A stretch of DNA of 64,000 nt from Pseudoalteromonas aurantia 208 (GTDB lineage: Bacteria; Pseudomonadota; Gammaproteobacteria; Enterobacterales; Alteromonadaceae). The notes under the pieces are model-generated. The model saw nothing but the letters and a program-made list of their open reading frames with translations. It had not been told where the DNA came from and searched no databases. The translations under genes and the position numbers were made by a program. Within the stretch, counting starts at the first letter, position 1, and the number at the start of each line of letters is the position of its first letter. The stretch covers positions 1,550,001 through 1,614,000 of the forward strand of contig NZ_AQGV01000012.1 in NCBI RefSeq assembly GCF_014858725.1, given 5' to 3'. This document shows, piece after piece, positions 1 to 10,091 of this stretch.

Positions 1-551
1 CCTGCCATTAATATACTTAGCAGCATATTATTACAGATCTTCGCGACTTGACCCGCGCCAATTTCACCCGCGTGAAAAATATTTTTACCCATATCAGGGA
101 GTACTTTATTGGCGCCATCAAAATCGTTTTGGCTACCACCAACAATAAAGGTCAGTGTCCCTGCGGCTGCTCCTGCAACACCGCCTGATACGGGGGCATC
201 GACAAAACTGACACCGGCATCACTGAGTGCTTTACCAACAAACTGTGCCGACTCTGCATCTATGGTAGAACAGTCAATGACCAAAGTATGAGTGCTTAAA
301 TGATTAATTAACCCGTTCTCACCACAATAAATGGCGCGCACATGCTTGCCGGCAGGCAACATACTGATCACATAATCTGCACCATCACATACCTGTGTTA
401 CATCACTTGCTGTGGACGCGCCTTGCTCCGCAAGGTGTGCCATTGCATCATCACTTAAATCAAATACCGTTACCGTATGCCCTGCTTTTACTAAATTGCA
501 GGCCATTGGGCCACCCATGTTTCCTAAGCCAATAAATCCAATCTTTGCCAT
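1..551 (-). CDS. mmsB: 3-hydroxyisobutyrate dehydrogenase (3' end cut by window edge)
   Basis: Cytoplasmic NAD-dependent enzyme of valine breakdown that oxidises 3-hydroxyisobutyrate to methylmalonate semialdehyde, the substrate of MmsA encoded nearby. The visible 183 residues begin MAKIGFIGLGNMGGPMA, the Rossmann dinucleotide-binding motif typical of the beta-hydroxyacid dehydrogenase family. Further on are DAPVSGGVAGA (substrate-binding motif) and GAGQVAKICNN, whose Lys is the catalytic residue of the family. The C-terminal helical domain lies beyond base 1, so whether the gene is complete cannot be judged. The start is the ATG at 551-549, with GGGAG about a dozen bases upstream. It is the last visible gene of the minus-strand valine/isoleucine operon, 13 bp after the hydrolase gene. 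Confidence 0.93.
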   Translation of the reverse strand, partial: MAKIGFIGLGNMGGPMACNLVKAGHTVTVFDLSDDAMAHLAEQGASTASDVTQVCDGADYVISMLPAGKHVRAIYCGENGLINHLSTHTLVIDCSTIDAESAQFVGKALSDAGVSFVDAPVSGGVAGAAAGTLTFIVGGSQNDFDGANKVLPDMGKNIFHAGEIGAGQVAKICNNMLLSILMA

Positions 552-564
552 GTTGTTCTGCTCC

Positions 565-1704
565 CTACATATTTGCTAACGGGTGTGCGGCGTCACTCCA
601 ACGCGCGCTCGTAAATGCTGATACAGTCTCATCTGATACTGAACTTATTGCATCAAACTGCCATTGTGGCGCACCATCTTTATCAATGAGTAATGCGCGA
701 ACTCCTTCTTGAAATTCACCCGCTTCACCCGCTTGTACAGACATACCCAGCTCAAGTAAAAAACATTCTTTTAAAGATTTGCCTTTACCAAGCTTGAGCT
801 GCTCACTCACCAACACCGCACTTAATGGTGAGCCATGTTTTAACGACTTTTGCGCTCGACTTAACCATTTATTATCATCGCTTGGAATTGATAAAATATA
901 GTCAACTTGCGCTTGCAGATCATGACAATTATTCACGTGCGAAATTTGCTCTATATTCGCCTGAATCTCACTTTTTGGGGGCTCACCTGAAATGTTAGTC
1001 AATTCGGTTAGCATATTTGTTAGCATGTTATGGTTTGAACTGGTAGTTGTCCCCCACTCTATTCCCAATAAGCCAGCCAATAACTCACCATACTTTTCAG
1101 CATCAATAAAGTGATCTGCCAAACCAACAAATTGTGCATCAGCAGCATTAATCGATGCACCCGTTAGTCCTAAAAACAACCCAACGCCTTCTGGCATCTT
1201 ATTCAAAAAGTAGCTACCGCCGACATCTGGGTATAAGCCTATGGTGATCTCCGGCATTGCAATGCGCGCTGTTTCAGTCACTACCCTATGACTTGCGCCT
1301 GCCATTAATCCTAATCCACCACCCATGGTGATGCCATTGCCCCACAACAAAATTGGTTTTTCATAAGTATGAATTTGGTAGTCTAAGCGGTACTCTTCGC
1401 TGAAAAATGTTTCAATGTAAGTATTTTTATCATTGGCAGCCATTGCATTATAAAGGCTCACCACATCACCGCCGGCGCAGAATGCTTTCACTCCTTCGCC
1501 TTTCATAACAACCATAGCTATTTGGTCATCTTGTGCCCACACATCTAATTGCTTCGCTAACAAACGGATCATGTCTAAATTAAGTGCATTTAAAGCTTTC
1601 GGTACGTTCAGTGTCGCGAAGGCCACTTGCATACCGTTGTCGCTTTGCGCGAGTTCAAATACAACGGGCGCATCAGCTTGGTTTAATAACTGCAGCTTTG
1701 CCAT
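565..1704 (-). CDS. 3-hydroxyisobutyryl-CoA hydrolase (enoyl-CoA hydratase family)
   Basis: Hydrolyses 3-hydroxyisobutyryl-CoA to free 3-hydroxyisobutyrate and CoA in valine degradation, feeding MmsB. The 379-residue protein is longer than an ordinary crotonase, as expected for the HIBCH branch. It shows CAGGD (about 76-80), an oxyanion-hole stretch GNGITMGGGLGL (about 122-133) and MPEITIGLYPDVGGSYFL, whose Glu (about 152) and Asp (about 160) mark hydrolases of this branch rather than hydratases. I prefer the ATG at 1704 because it overlaps the upstream stop as TAATG, implying translational coupling; an in-frame ATG 15 bp upstream lies inside the preceding gene. The order hydratase, hydrolase, dehydrogenase follows the pathway. 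The equivalent Shewanella genes have been called ivdE (from memory). Confidence 0.93.
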   Translation of the reverse strand: MAKLQLLNQADAPVVFELAQSDNGMQVAFATLNVPKALNALNLDMIRLLAKQLDVWAQDDQIAMVVMKGEGVKAFCAGGDVVSLYNAMAANDKNTYIETFFSEEYRLDYQIHTYEKPILLWGNGITMGGGLGLMAGASHRVVTETARIAMPEITIGLYPDVGGSYFLNKMPEGVGLFLGLTGASINAADAQFVGLADHFIDAEKYGELLAGLLGIEWGTTTSSNHNMLTNMLTELTNISGEPPKSEIQANIEQISHVNNCHDLQAQVDYILSIPSDDNKWLSRAQKSLKHGSPLSAVLVSEQLKLGKGKSLKECFLLELGMSVQAGEAGEFQEGVRALLIDKDGAPQWQFDAISSVSDETVSAFTSARWSDAAHPLANM

Positions 1705-2480
1705 TAGCCATTCACCCAATTTGCTTTACGCTTTTCTAAAAATGCATTAACGCCTTCTTTTTGATCTTGCGTATCAAATAAAGTAACAAATAACTCTCGT
1801 TCTAACGGTAACGCACTATTAATGGTGCCCGAACGCCCTTTTTGGATCAATGCTTTACATGCTGTCACAGCAACAGGGCTCTGATCAGCTACTTTGGTAG
1901 CCAAAGCAATTGCAGCTTCTAAAGACGTACCTGTCGCCACAACTTCTTCTAATAATCCTATCTCAAGTGCTTTGTCTGCTTTAAGGCGCTCGCCACATAA
2001 AATCATGCGTTTTGCCCAGCCTTCACCCACTAACCACGACAGGTTTTGTGTGCCACCAGCACAAGGTAATAAGCCCACTTTCGCTTCTGGCAATGCCATT
2101 TGTGCTTGCTCTTCACCAATGCGAATATCACATGCCAGTGCGACTTCTAAACCACCACCCATTGCAAATCCGTTAATCGCGGCAATCGATACCCCCCTAA
2201 AGTCACTCAAAGTTTCAAAAGCTTCGCCGAATACACGAGACATATCCGCCGCAACACCTTTGTCACCACTTGCAAACACATTTAAATCAGCGCCTGCTGA
2301 GAAAAACTTCTCACCTTCACCTGTAATAACCAGCGCGTAAATATCTTTGTCTTGATTAAGATCTATAACCAGTTCTTTTAAGCCCACTAATGTGTCACGA
2401 GTCCAAGTGTTCGCTGGGGGATTGCTCATCGTGATTACGGCTGTATTACCTTGCTTTTCAAGTTTAAGTTGTGCTGTCAT
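1704..2480 (-). CDS. enoyl-CoA hydratase of the valine/isoleucine branch
   Basis: A 258-residue crotonase that probably hydrates methacrylyl-CoA and/or tiglyl-CoA. Both catalytic glutamates of true hydratases are present: Glu in GGGLE (about 112) and Glu in LPEAKVG (about 132), followed by the family's AGGTQ loop; the oxyanion-hole motif SAGADL is near residue 61. The gene starts 9 bp after the acyl-CoA dehydrogenase stop, with a GGAG-type ribosome binding site, and its TAA overlaps the next ATG. Substrate preference is inferred from the operon, not from sequence. It is distinct from liuC at 10092, which serves leucine. Confidence 0.9.
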   Translation of the reverse strand: MTAQLKLEKQGNTAVITMSNPPANTWTRDTLVGLKELVIDLNQDKDIYALVITGEGEKFFSAGADLNVFASGDKGVAADMSRVFGEAFETLSDFRGVSIAAINGFAMGGGLEVALACDIRIGEEQAQMALPEAKVGLLPCAGGTQNLSWLVGEGWAKRMILCGERLKADKALEIGLLEEVVATGTSLEAAIALATKVADQSPVAVTACKALIQKGRSGTINSALPLERELFVTLFDTQDQKEGVNAFLEKRKANWVNG

Positions 2481-2489
2481 GGGAACTCC

Positions 2490-3647
2490 TTACAATACGC
2501 TCGCGGCGCCTTGGGCTAAAATTCGACGTGCTATAATGACACGCATGATTTCATTAGTACCTTCGAGAATTTGGTGTACACGAACATCACGTACGTGTCG
2601 CTCTAGTGGGTATTCTTTTATATAACCATAACCACCATGGATCTGTAATGCATCATCACACACTTTAAAGCCAACATCAGTTGCAAAGCGTTTTGCCATG
2701 GCACAGTATGTGGTTTTTTCACTATCATTAGTGTCTAACTTAAAGGCTGCCAAACGTACCATTTGACGCGCAGCGACAAGCTCGGTATTCATATCAGCGA
2801 TCTTAAATTGCAATGCTTGAAATGCTGCTAACGGCTTACCGAACTGTTCTCGTTCTTGCATATATTCTTTTGCCGTATTCAATGCTTGTTGTGCAGTACC
2901 AATGGAACAGGTCGCAATATTGATACGCCCACCATCTAAGCCTTGCATAGCGAATGTAAACCCTTCCCCTTCTTGACCAAGTAAATAGCTCGCAGGAATA
3001 CGTACATTTTCAAAGCTAACTAATCGAGTAGGTTGCGCATTCCAGCCCATTTTCTCTTCGGCTTTACCATATTCAACACCAGCTGCATCAGCAGGTACTA
3101 AAAATGCAGAAATGCCTTTAGGACCGGCTTCACCAGTGCGAGCCATTACCACCAACACATCGGTTTCGCCCGCACCTGAGATAAACATTTTTGAACCATT
3201 GAGTACGTATTCATCACCGTCTAACACTGCTTTAGTTTTAAGTGATGCCGCATCTGAACCAGCTCCTGGTTCTGTCAAACAATATGATGCCAGTAACTCA
3301 CCCATTACTAATTGGTCAATGAAAGTGTCTTTTACGGTATCAGTGCCGAAACTGGCAATCATCCAAGTTGCCATATTATGAATGGTTAGCATCGCCGTTG
3401 TGGCGGTACAGCCCATAGCCAGTTGTTCAAAAATAATACTAGAGTCTAAACGTGATAAGCCTAAACCACCTGCGTCTTCTGGGGTGTATAAACCACAAAA
3501 GCCCAGTTCGCCGGCTTTTTTGATAACTTCTTTTGGAAATATATGTTCGCGATCCCATAATGCTGCATTGGGTGCGAGTTCACTCATTGCAAATTGGTGG
3601 GCGGTTTCGGCGAATGCCTGTTGATCTTCGTTCAGATTAAAGTCCAT
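2490..3647 (-). CDS. acyl-CoA dehydrogenase, probably isobutyryl-/2-methylbutyryl-CoA dehydrogenase
   Basis: FAD enzyme catalysing alpha,beta-dehydrogenation of a branched short-chain acyl-CoA and passing electrons to electron-transfer flavoprotein. The 385 residues span the full family length. YCLTEPGAGSD (about 122-132) is the FAD/substrate signature. QILEGTNEIMR near the C-terminus supplies the catalytic base at Glu362, the position used by short-chain and isobutyryl-CoA dehydrogenases. This contrasts with LiuA (7286), which has Ala at that place and its base elsewhere, so the two paralogues are probably not interchangeable. Start ATG at 3647 with AAAGAGGT upstream. Exact substrate is inferred from neighbours acting on valine and isoleucine intermediates. 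Confidence 0.9.
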   Translation of the reverse strand: MDFNLNEDQQAFAETAHQFAMSELAPNAALWDREHIFPKEVIKKAGELGFCGLYTPEDAGGLGLSRLDSSIIFEQLAMGCTATTAMLTIHNMATWMIASFGTDTVKDTFIDQLVMGELLASYCLTEPGAGSDAASLKTKAVLDGDEYVLNGSKMFISGAGETDVLVVMARTGEAGPKGISAFLVPADAAGVEYGKAEEKMGWNAQPTRLVSFENVRIPASYLLGQEGEGFTFAMQGLDGGRINIATCSIGTAQQALNTAKEYMQEREQFGKPLAAFQALQFKIADMNTELVAARQMVRLAAFKLDTNDSEKTTYCAMAKRFATDVGFKVCDDALQIHGGYGYIKEYPLERHVRDVRVHQILEGTNEIMRVIIARRILAQGAASVL

Positions 3648-3671
3648 AGAGACCTCTTTTGTTGTCTAATG

Positions 3672-3735
3672 CAAGCCCACCTAACGTAGGCTTGATTGTT
3701 TTAATTATTGATGCGCTAACCTGAAATCAGGTTAG
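3672..3735. repeat. two adjacent inverted repeats between mmsA and the acyl-CoA dehydrogenase gene
   Basis: CAAGCC (3672-3677) pairs with GGCTTG (3689-3694), and CTAACCTGA (3716-3724) pairs perfectly with TCAGGTTAG (3727-3735). Neither is followed by a strong T-run on the minus strand, so they could be a weak or Rho-linked terminator, an RNA-processing site or a protein site within the operon. The 143-bp gap itself is unusually large for this operon. Confidence 0.4.
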
Positions 3736-3790
3736 GCTACTACTTAGTTTCTGCAACTCTATGTGGTTACTTGTTTGATAACTAAATAAA

Positions 3791-5281
3791 TTATTTAAGG
3801 TTAATACTCATATTCGGACCAGATACAGCGCCATCTTCAAACCAGCGAGATGTTATGGTTTTAGTTTCAGTGTAAAAACGTACACCTTGCTTGCCATAGG
3901 TATGTTGGTCACCATAGAAAGACCCTTTCCAACCGGTGAATGAGAAAAATGGCAATGGCACAGGGATCGGTACATTGATACCCACTTGACCAACTTCAAT
4001 ATGATGCTGGAACTTACGTGCTGCTGCACCACTTGATGTAAATAATGAGGTACCGTTACCATATGGGCTATTGTTGATCAGTTCGATCGCTTCTTCTAAT
4101 GTATCTACAAACATACACGCGAGCACAGGACCAAATATTTCTTCTTTATATAAGTCCATCTCAGGTGTTACATCAGTAAATAAAGTTGGACCAACCCAGT
4201 TGCCATTTTCATAGCCTTCAACGGTAAAATCTGAACCGTCAAGTAAACACGTCGCACCTTGTTGTTTTGCCCCCTCAATGAGAGATAAAATACGTGCTTT
4301 TGCCGCGCCGGTTGTTTGTGGACCATATGCAGCTTCAGGATCATTCCACACACCCGGGCGTACTTTGGTAAACGCTTCTTTTAAATCAGCAACCCACTCT
4401 TTAGAATCACCCACAAAGACCGCAACTGAAATACCCATACAACGTTGCCCTGCAGCGCCAACAGACGAACCAACCAAATTATTGATCAGCTGCTCTTTTT
4501 TAGAGTCTGGCATGATCACCATATGGTTTTTAGCGCCTACACATGCTTGAACACGTTTTAAGTTTTGCGTGCCTTTTGAGTAAATATATTGACCTACACC
4601 ACACGACCCAACAAATGAAATAGCGCGTACTTCTGGTGCTTCTAAAATTTGATCTACTTGCGCTTTGGTGCCATGTACAACTTGAAGTACCCCTTTAGGT
4701 GCTCCCGCCTCTTCAAACAGTTCAACCAAACGCATCGGCGTGAGTGGATCTTGTTCTGATGGTTTTAAAATAAACGTGTTACCACACACGATTGCAAGCG
4801 GAAACATCCACAATGGGATCATTGCTGGGAAATTAAATGGGGTAATACCTGCACACACACCCAATGGTTGCATATAAGAGTAGGTATCAATATTACGTGC
4901 AACGTTACCAACCGTTTCACCCATCATCATAGAAGGTGCATTTGCAGCTTGTTCTACAACTTCAATACCACGCCATACGTCACCTTTGGCATCTTCAAAA
5001 GTTTTGCCTAACTCATGACAAATAATCGTCGCTATTTCATCATGATGCTCTTTAAGTAACGCAGCATAACGCATCATCACCCGCGCACGTTCCGAAATAG
5101 GCACTTCTTTCCACGTTTTAAAGGTTTCCTGTGCTGAGGTAATTGCAGCTTGAACTTCCGCCTCGGTAGCACACGGAACTTTTGCCAATACTTCTTGGTT
5201 GGCAGGGTTAACTACGTCAATCCAAGTGTCAGATGATGATTGTGAAAATTCGCCGTTGATGTATAAAGGTACTTGGTGCAT
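3791..5281 (-). CDS. mmsA: CoA-acylating methylmalonate-semialdehyde dehydrogenase
   Basis: Converts methylmalonate semialdehyde, NAD+ and CoA to propionyl-CoA, CO2 and NADH, ending the valine branch. It belongs to the aldehyde dehydrogenase superfamily and is full length (496 residues). [17 protein letters not shown] and the catalytic thiol in [11 protein letters not shown] (Cys about 281) match the MmsA branch. The reading frame is open 36 bp further upstream, but the ATG at 5281 is preceded by GGGGAGGAG at ideal spacing and gives the usual N-terminus. Neighbours on both sides belong to the same pathway. Confidence 0.95.
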   Translation of the reverse strand: MHQVPLYINGEFSQSSSDTWIDVVNPANQEVLAKVPCATEAEVQAAITSAQETFKTWKEVPISERARVMMRYAALLKEHHDEIATIICHELGKTFEDAKGDVWRGIEVVEQAANAPSMMMGETVGNVARNIDTYSYMQPLGVCAGITPFNFPAMIPLWMFPLAIVCGNTFILKPSEQDPLTPMRLVELFEEAGAPKGVLQVVHGTKAQVDQILEAPEVRAISFVGSCGVGQYIYSKGTQNLKRVQACVGAKNHMVIMPDSKKEQLINNLVGSSVGAAGQRCMGISVAVFVGDSKEWVADLKEAFTKVRPGVWNDPEAAYGPQTTGAAKARILSLIEGAKQQGATCLLDGSDFTVEGYENGNWVGPTLFTDVTPEMDLYKEEIFGPVLACMFVDTLEEAIELINNSPYGNGTSLFTSSGAAARKFQHHIEVGQVGINVPIPVPLPFFSFTGWKGSFYGDQHTYGKQGVRFYTETKTITSRWFEDGAVSGPNMSINLK

Positions 5282-5387
5282 GACGCACTCCTCCCCAGAG
5301 TAAATGAGATAAGGCACCGCTGGTTAGTAATATTTTTTATACCAGTTATTCGATGCCCGAATTTTTTAAATTAATGTCAAGTAAGCG

Positions 5388-6566
5388 TTACACTTCGACT
5401 GCCAATGCAACCGCCTCACCGCCACCAATACACAAAGAAGCAATACCTTTTGATAAGCCTCTATTACGTAGTGCGTGAATAAGTGTCACTAAAATACGTG
5501 CGCCACTTGCGCCAATTGGATGACCCAGTGCACATGCACCGCCATTCACGTTTACTTTGTTGGTGTCTAAGCCCATTTCATTGATAGCAAGCATAGTAAC
5601 CATCGCAAACGCTTCGTTAATTTCCCAAAGGTCGACGTCTGTTTTGCTCCAGCCGGTGCGTTCAAGTAACGTATTCATTGCACCAACGGGGGCTAATGTA
5701 AATTCTTCAGGTGCTTGTGAATGTGTTGCATGTGCCGCAATTTTACACAAAGGCGTTAAACCTTGACGTTGGGCTTCTGACTCACTCATTAAAATTAATG
5801 CCGCTGCACCATCCGAAATGGATGATGAATTCGCCGCTGTAATGGTGCCGTCTTTTTTAAATGCAGGACGTAAGCTTGGGATCTTGTCAGGGCGTGCATT
5901 GCCTGGCTGCTCATCAATGCTAATTTCAACGTCGCCCTTGCGAGTGCTAATGATGTGCGCTGCAACTTCCGCGCTAAAGCTACCGTTTTCGATTGCTGCG
6001 TTGGCTTTACTTAATGAACCCAATGCAAATTCATCCATATGCTCACGCGTAATACCATATTGGTCGGCGGTGTCTTGCGCAAAACAACCCATCGCTTTGT
6101 TATCGTAGGCATCTTCTAAGCCGTCTGACATCATGTGATCTTTAATTTCACCATGTCCCATGCGCATGCCACCACGGGCCTTCGGGATAAAATACGGTGA
6201 ATTTGTCATGCTCTCCATGCCACCGGCAATTGCAGAGGAAATGCTGCCAGCTTTAATTAAATCATGAGCTAGCATGGCTGCTTTTAAACCTGAGCCACAC
6301 ACTTTGTTGATTGTTGTTGCGCCTGTTGAACGCGCAAGTCCGCCGTGCAACATTGCTTGACGTGCTGGTGCTTGACCTAATCCTGCTGGCAGTACACATC
6401 CCATGATAACTTCATCAATAGATGCATCTGACAAACCCGTTTCAGACATCACACTTTTAATCGCAGTTGCGCCCAATTCGGTGGCACTTGCACCAGATAA
6501 AGCGCCCATAAAGCCACCCATAGGGGTACGTTTTGCGGCTACGATGACAACAGCATCATTACTCAT
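5388..6566 (-). CDS. acetyl-CoA C-acyltransferase (thiolase)
   Basis: Biosynthetic-type thiolase of 392 residues. All three active-site elements are seen: nucleophile Cys90 in NKVCGSG, His349 in ALGHPIGASGAR and Cys379 in SLCIGGG. In this setting it probably cleaves 2-methylacetoacetyl-CoA (isoleucine) and can also split the acetoacetyl-CoA made from leucine-derived acetoacetate by the CoA transferase at 13830-15202. It is the first gene of the minus-strand operon, with AGGAG before the ATG, and faces liuR across a 304-bp intergenic region carrying a palindrome. The dehydrogenase that would make 2-methylacetoacetyl-CoA is not visible in the window. Confidence 0.92.
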   Translation of the reverse strand: MSNDAVVIVAAKRTPMGGFMGALSGASATELGATAIKSVMSETGLSDASIDEVIMGCVLPAGLGQAPARQAMLHGGLARSTGATTINKVCGSGLKAAMLAHDLIKAGSISSAIAGGMESMTNSPYFIPKARGGMRMGHGEIKDHMMSDGLEDAYDNKAMGCFAQDTADQYGITREHMDEFALGSLSKANAAIENGSFSAEVAAHIISTRKGDVEISIDEQPGNARPDKIPSLRPAFKKDGTITAANSSSISDGAAALILMSESEAQRQGLTPLCKIAAHATHSQAPEEFTLAPVGAMNTLLERTGWSKTDVDLWEINEAFAMVTMLAINEMGLDTNKVNVNGGACALGHPIGASGARILVTLIHALRNRGLSKGIASLCIGGGEAVALAVEV

Positions 6567-6626
6567 TTTTTGCTCCTATTCACAAGCGATTTAGCTTGAA
6601 CAATAAATTTTATGTTTCGAGCATAC

Positions 6627-6655
6627 ATAATATTTACGTTTACGCCAACGTAAAT
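6627..6655 (-). promoter_or_regulatory. candidate LiuR operator/promoter for the thiolase-mmsA-mmsB operon
   Basis: A perfect 9-bp inverted repeat, ATTTACGTT and AACGTAAAT, is separated by 6 bp (6632-6640 and 6647-6655). Read on the minus strand, TTTACG resembles a -35 box and TATTAT (6632-6627) a -10 box 16 bp away, so the palindrome lies across the promoter. The thiolase ATG is about 60 bp downstream. The site matches the one before liuR at 17 of 23 bases. Assignment to LiuR is inference from position and from the known role of LiuR in branched-chain amino acid catabolism. Confidence 0.65.
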
Positions 6656-6805
6656 CTAAAATCAAACAAACTTCATTGGCCTAATTTGTAAAGTTATGCT
6701 GCACACAATCCTTGCCAAACACGTAATTTCCTTATTGCAGCCTCGCTTTTCATATCTAGAATGGCTATTTACAACTGCGACCAAAGTATGATTTAAACGT
6801 TCAGC

Positions 6806-6834
6806 TTTACCTTTACGTAAACTTCACTTATATT
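6806..6834 (+). promoter_or_regulatory. candidate LiuR operator/promoter for liuR-liuABCDE
   Basis: TTTACC (6806-6811, -35-like) and TATATT (6829-6834, -10-like) are 17 bp apart and flank the palindrome TTTACGTAAA (6812-6821). The stretch aligns without gaps to the minus-strand site at 6655-6633 (TTTAC-TT--CGTAAAC-T-A-T shared). The liuR ATG is 36 bp downstream. The rest of the 304-bp gap (6567-6870) shows no gene. Confidence 0.6.
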
Positions 6835-6870
6835 GGTCTAATCAGTCACAGAAGTAAATGTGTAAACACC

Positions 6871-7266
6871 ATGCAAGATAACAATAACGAACCTACTTTT
6901 TCTATTAGTGATTTAGCTAAGGAATTTGACATTACCACGCGAAGTATTCGCTTTTATGAAGATCAAGGATTACTTTCTCCTGAACGCCATGGACAGACTC
7001 GAATTTATTCCAAACGTGACAAAGTTCGTCTCAAGCTCATTCTGCGTGGCAAACGTTTAGGATTTACGCTAGCCGAAACAGGTCGTTTGTTTGAGCTATA
7101 CGACGCAGATAAGTCTAGCGCAAAACAGTTAGTTACCATGTTGAATTTAATTGAAGAGAAAAAAGCCGATTTAAGTCAACAGATGGACGATATAAAAGTT
7201 GTATTGATGGAATTAGTGACCGCAGAACGTCGCTGCCGCGATACCTTAGGTAATTTAGAAGAATAA
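6871..7266 (+). CDS. liuR: MerR-family regulator of branched-chain amino acid catabolism, LiuR
   Basis: 131-residue transcription factor. The N-terminal winged helix begins [26 protein letters not shown], shown here in part as [15 protein letters not shown], the MerR DNA-binding signature, followed by [10 protein letters not shown] and a long C-terminal dimerisation helix. There is no cysteine-rich metal-binding tail, so an organic effector is likely. It is the first gene of the leucine operon, 19 bp before liuA, and divergent from the valine/isoleucine operon. The same arrangement is known for LiuR in other gammaproteobacteria, where it represses liu genes. The Shine-Dalgarno sequence is weak, which fits a low-level regulator. 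Two candidate operators lie just upstream. Confidence 0.88.
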   Translation: MQDNNNEPTFSISDLAKEFDITTRSIRFYEDQGLLSPERHGQTRIYSKRDKVRLKLILRGKRLGFTLAETGRLFELYDADKSSAKQLVTMLNLIEEKKADLSQQMDDIKVVLMELVTAERRCRDTLGNLEE

Positions 7267-7285
7267 CTCTCACAGGATTATTATT

Positions 7286-8461
7286 ATGAGCACCGTATCT
7301 TTATACAAAGAAATGAATTTTGGATTAGGCGAAACTGCGGACATGATCCGCGATCATGTGAATGGCTTTGCTACCGCTGAAATTGCCCCCTTGGCTGAGA
7401 AAACAGACTTAGACAACAGCTTCCCAAATCAGCTTTGGCCTCAGTTTGGCGAAATGGGACTGTTAGGTATCACCGTGCCTGAAGAATTCGGTGGTGCAGG
7501 TATGGGTTATCTTGAGCATGTTATTGCAATGGAAGAGATCAGCCGAGCGAGTGCATCAATTGGTCTTAGTTACGGCGCGCATTCGAATCTCTGTGTGAAC
7601 CAAATTAATCGTAATGGTAATGATGCCCAAAAACGCAAGTACCTACCCAAGCTAATCAGTGGTGAGCACATTGGCGCATTGGCGATGAGTGAACCTAACG
7701 CCGGTTCAGATGTTGTTTCAATGAAATTGAAAGCACAAAAGAAAGGCGATAAATATATCCTCAATGGCAATAAGATGTGGATCACCAATGGACCTGATGC
7801 GGATGTATTGGTGATATATGCAAAAACAGACTTAGACGCCGGCTCAAAAGGCATTACCGCATTCTTAGTAGAAAAAGATTTCCCCGGTTTCTCAACTGCG
7901 CAAAAGCTTGATAAATTGGGCATGCGTGGCTCAAACACCTGTGAGTTAGTTTTTGAAGATTGTGAAGTGCCTGAAGAAAATATTTTAGGTGGCTTAAACG
8001 AAGGCGTAAAGGTGCTTATGAGTGGCCTAGATTACGAACGCGTGGTATTAGCTGCCGGCCCATTAGGCATTATGCAAGCCTGTATGGATATCGTCACGCC
8101 TTACATTCACGAACGTAAGCAATTTAATAAATCAATTGGTGAGTTTCAGCTTGTTCAAGGCAAGGTCGCTGATATGTATACACAAATGAATGCAGCGCGT
8201 TCATATGTATATACCGTTGCACGTTCATGTGATCGTGGCGAAACCACGCGTAAAGACGCTGCGGGTGCGATTTTATATGCCGCAGAGCTTGCGACAAAAA
8301 TGGCACTCGATGCCATACAAATTCTCGGTGGAAATGGGTATATCAATGAATATGCAACAGGCCGACTACTACGCGATGCTAAATTATACGAAATTGGGGC
8401 CGGTACATCTGAAATTCGCCGCATGCTAATTGGTCGCGAATTATTCACTGAAAGCCGTTAA
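7286..8461 (+). CDS. liuA: isovaleryl-CoA dehydrogenase
   Basis: Oxidises isovaleryl-CoA to 3-methylcrotonyl-CoA in leucine degradation, with FAD as cofactor and electron-transfer flavoprotein as acceptor. It has 391 residues. The usual catalytic Glu near the C-terminus is replaced ([10 protein letters not shown]), while [19 protein letters not shown] places Glu251 where human isovaleryl-CoA dehydrogenase has its unusual base Glu254. That pair of features specifically identifies this subfamily. [12 protein letters not shown] is the FAD signature. AGGA precedes the ATG, and liuB starts 10 bp after the stop. Together with liuBCDE it forms a complete leucine route. Confidence 0.96.
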   Translation: MSTVSLYKEMNFGLGETADMIRDHVNGFATAEIAPLAEKTDLDNSFPNQLWPQFGEMGLLGITVPEEFGGAGMGYLEHVIAMEEISRASASIGLSYGAHSNLCVNQINRNGNDAQKRKYLPKLISGEHIGALAMSEPNAGSDVVSMKLKAQKKGDKYILNGNKMWITNGPDADVLVIYAKTDLDAGSKGITAFLVEKDFPGFSTAQKLDKLGMRGSNTCELVFEDCEVPEENILGGLNEGVKVLMSGLDYERVVLAAGPLGIMQACMDIVTPYIHERKQFNKSIGEFQLVQGKVADMYTQMNAARSYVYTVARSCDRGETTRKDAAGAILYAAELATKMALDAIQILGGNGYINEYATGRLLRDAKLYEIGAGTSEIRRMLIGRELFTESR

Positions 8462-8471
8462 GGATATAATT

Positions 8472-10079
8472 ATGACTGTACTTAACTCCTCTGTTAATCC
8501 CCACGACAGTCAGTTTAAAGCGAACAGCGATGCGATGGCATCGCTGGTTAAAGATTTAAACGACAAAGTCAGCACTCTTTCTCAAGGCGGCGGTGATGCC
8601 CTTATTGCACGCCACCAAGGGCGTGGAAAACTGTTTGTACGCGACCGAATTGATACACTTCTAGATGAAGGGTCGCCATTTTTAGAGATTTCCCAATTCG
8701 CCGCCTTTGGCGTGTACGAGCAAGATATTCCATGTGCAGGCGTTGTGGCTGGTATCGGTCGAGTTAAAGGCGTCGAATGTATGATTGTCGCCAACGATGC
8801 GACTGTAAAAGGCGGAACCTATTTTCCAATAACAGTGAAAAAACATTTACGTGCACAAGAAATCGCCGAACGTTGTCACTTACCTTGTATTTATTTGGTT
8901 GACTCAGGTGGTGCAAATTTGCCCGAACAAGATGAGGTATTCCCAGACAAGTTACATTTCGGCCGAATTTTCTATAATCAAGCACGTATGTCAGCAAAAG
9001 GGATCCCACAGATTGCAGTGGTTATGGGCCTATGTACAGCTGGTGGCGCATATGTACCTGCAATGGCTGATGAAAGTATTATCGTAAAAGAACAAGGGAC
9101 CATCTTCTTAGCGGGCCCTCCGTTAGTAAAAGCGGCCACCGGCGAAGAAGTCAGCGCGGAAGATTTAGGTGGCGCTGATGTGCACTGTAAAACCTCTGGT
9201 GTAGCAGATCATTATGCAGAAAATGATGAGCATGCACTTTCGATTGCGCGTCAATGTATCCAACGTACTAATCACCAACGACCAACAAAGCCCATTTTGA
9301 AAGATGTGAAACCGCCTCGCTATGATATTCGCGAGGTATACGGCATAGTTGGTACTGACCTGAAAAAGCCATTTGATGTACGAGAAGTCATTGCACGCGT
9401 AGTTGATGATTCACAGTTTGATGAATTTAAACGTTATTTTGGTGAAACCCTCGTCACTGGCTTCGCACAAATATACGGGCACCCTGTTGGCATCGTCGCA
9501 AACAACGGTATTTTATTTTCGGAGTCAGCACAAAAAGGCGCCCACTTTATTCAGCTATGTGCACAACGCGATATCCCCCTGCTATTTTTGCAAAACATCA
9601 CTGGGTTCATGGTAGGTCAAAAATATGAGGCTGAAGGCATCGCCAAACACGGAGCTAAAATGGTAACTGCGGTATCTTGTGCAGATGTGCCAAAATTCAC
9701 GGTATTGATCGGGGGCTCGTATGGCGCAGGTAACTATGGTATGTGTGGCAGAGCTTACGAGCCAACGATGATGTGGATGTGGCCCAATGCCCGTATTTCA
9801 GTCATGGGTGGCGAACAGGCGGCCGGCGTTTTGACTCAAGTTCGCCAAGATGGTTTAGCCCGTAAAGGTCAAAGTATGAACGACCATGAAGTTGCTGAGT
9901 TTAAAAAACCCATTATCGAGCAATACGAAAAACAAGGCCATCCTTATTACGCCAGTGCACGCTTGTGGGACGATGGCATTATCGACCCAGCTGATACACG
10001 CACTGTGTTAGGCTTGGCACTCGATGCTGCGGCTAACGCGCCAAGCAAAGAATCTAAGTTCGGTATTTTCAGAATGTAA
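8472..10079 (+). CDS. liuB: methylcrotonyl-CoA carboxylase, carboxyltransferase (beta) subunit
   Basis: Transfers carboxyl from biotin on LiuD to 3-methylcrotonyl-CoA, giving 3-methylglutaconyl-CoA. The 535-residue protein is a typical acyl-CoA carboxyltransferase with two crotonase-like halves; [17 protein letters not shown] and the C-terminal [16 protein letters not shown] and GGEQAAGVL motifs are characteristic of the MCC beta subunit. The start at 8472 follows an AGGA-type site after the liuA stop. The frame is open back to 8430, but that would lie inside liuA, so I reject the longer form. It works with LiuD at 10884 as an alpha/beta complex. Confidence 0.96.
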   Translation: MTVLNSSVNPHDSQFKANSDAMASLVKDLNDKVSTLSQGGGDALIARHQGRGKLFVRDRIDTLLDEGSPFLEISQFAAFGVYEQDIPCAGVVAGIGRVKGVECMIVANDATVKGGTYFPITVKKHLRAQEIAERCHLPCIYLVDSGGANLPEQDEVFPDKLHFGRIFYNQARMSAKGIPQIAVVMGLCTAGGAYVPAMADESIIVKEQGTIFLAGPPLVKAATGEEVSAEDLGGADVHCKTSGVADHYAENDEHALSIARQCIQRTNHQRPTKPILKDVKPPRYDIREVYGIVGTDLKKPFDVREVIARVVDDSQFDEFKRYFGETLVTGFAQIYGHPVGIVANNGILFSESAQKGAHFIQLCAQRDIPLLFLQNITGFMVGQKYEAEGIAKHGAKMVTAVSCADVPKFTVLIGGSYGAGNYGMCGRAYEPTMMWMWPNARISVMGGEQAAGVLTQVRQDGLARKGQSMNDHEVAEFKKPIIEQYEKQGHPYYASARLWDDGIIDPADTRTVLGLALDAAANAPSKESKFGIFRM

Positions 10080-10091
10080 CGGGAGCACACT

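Noticed and set aside
1894..2340. 148-codon plus-strand open frame
   Set aside because: Lies wholly antisense within the enoyl-CoA hydratase gene; composition is that of a shadow frame, with no start site.
8430..8471. Upstream extension of liuB
   Set aside because: Would overlap liuA coding sequence; the ATG at 8472 has its own ribosome binding site and gives the normal N-terminus.
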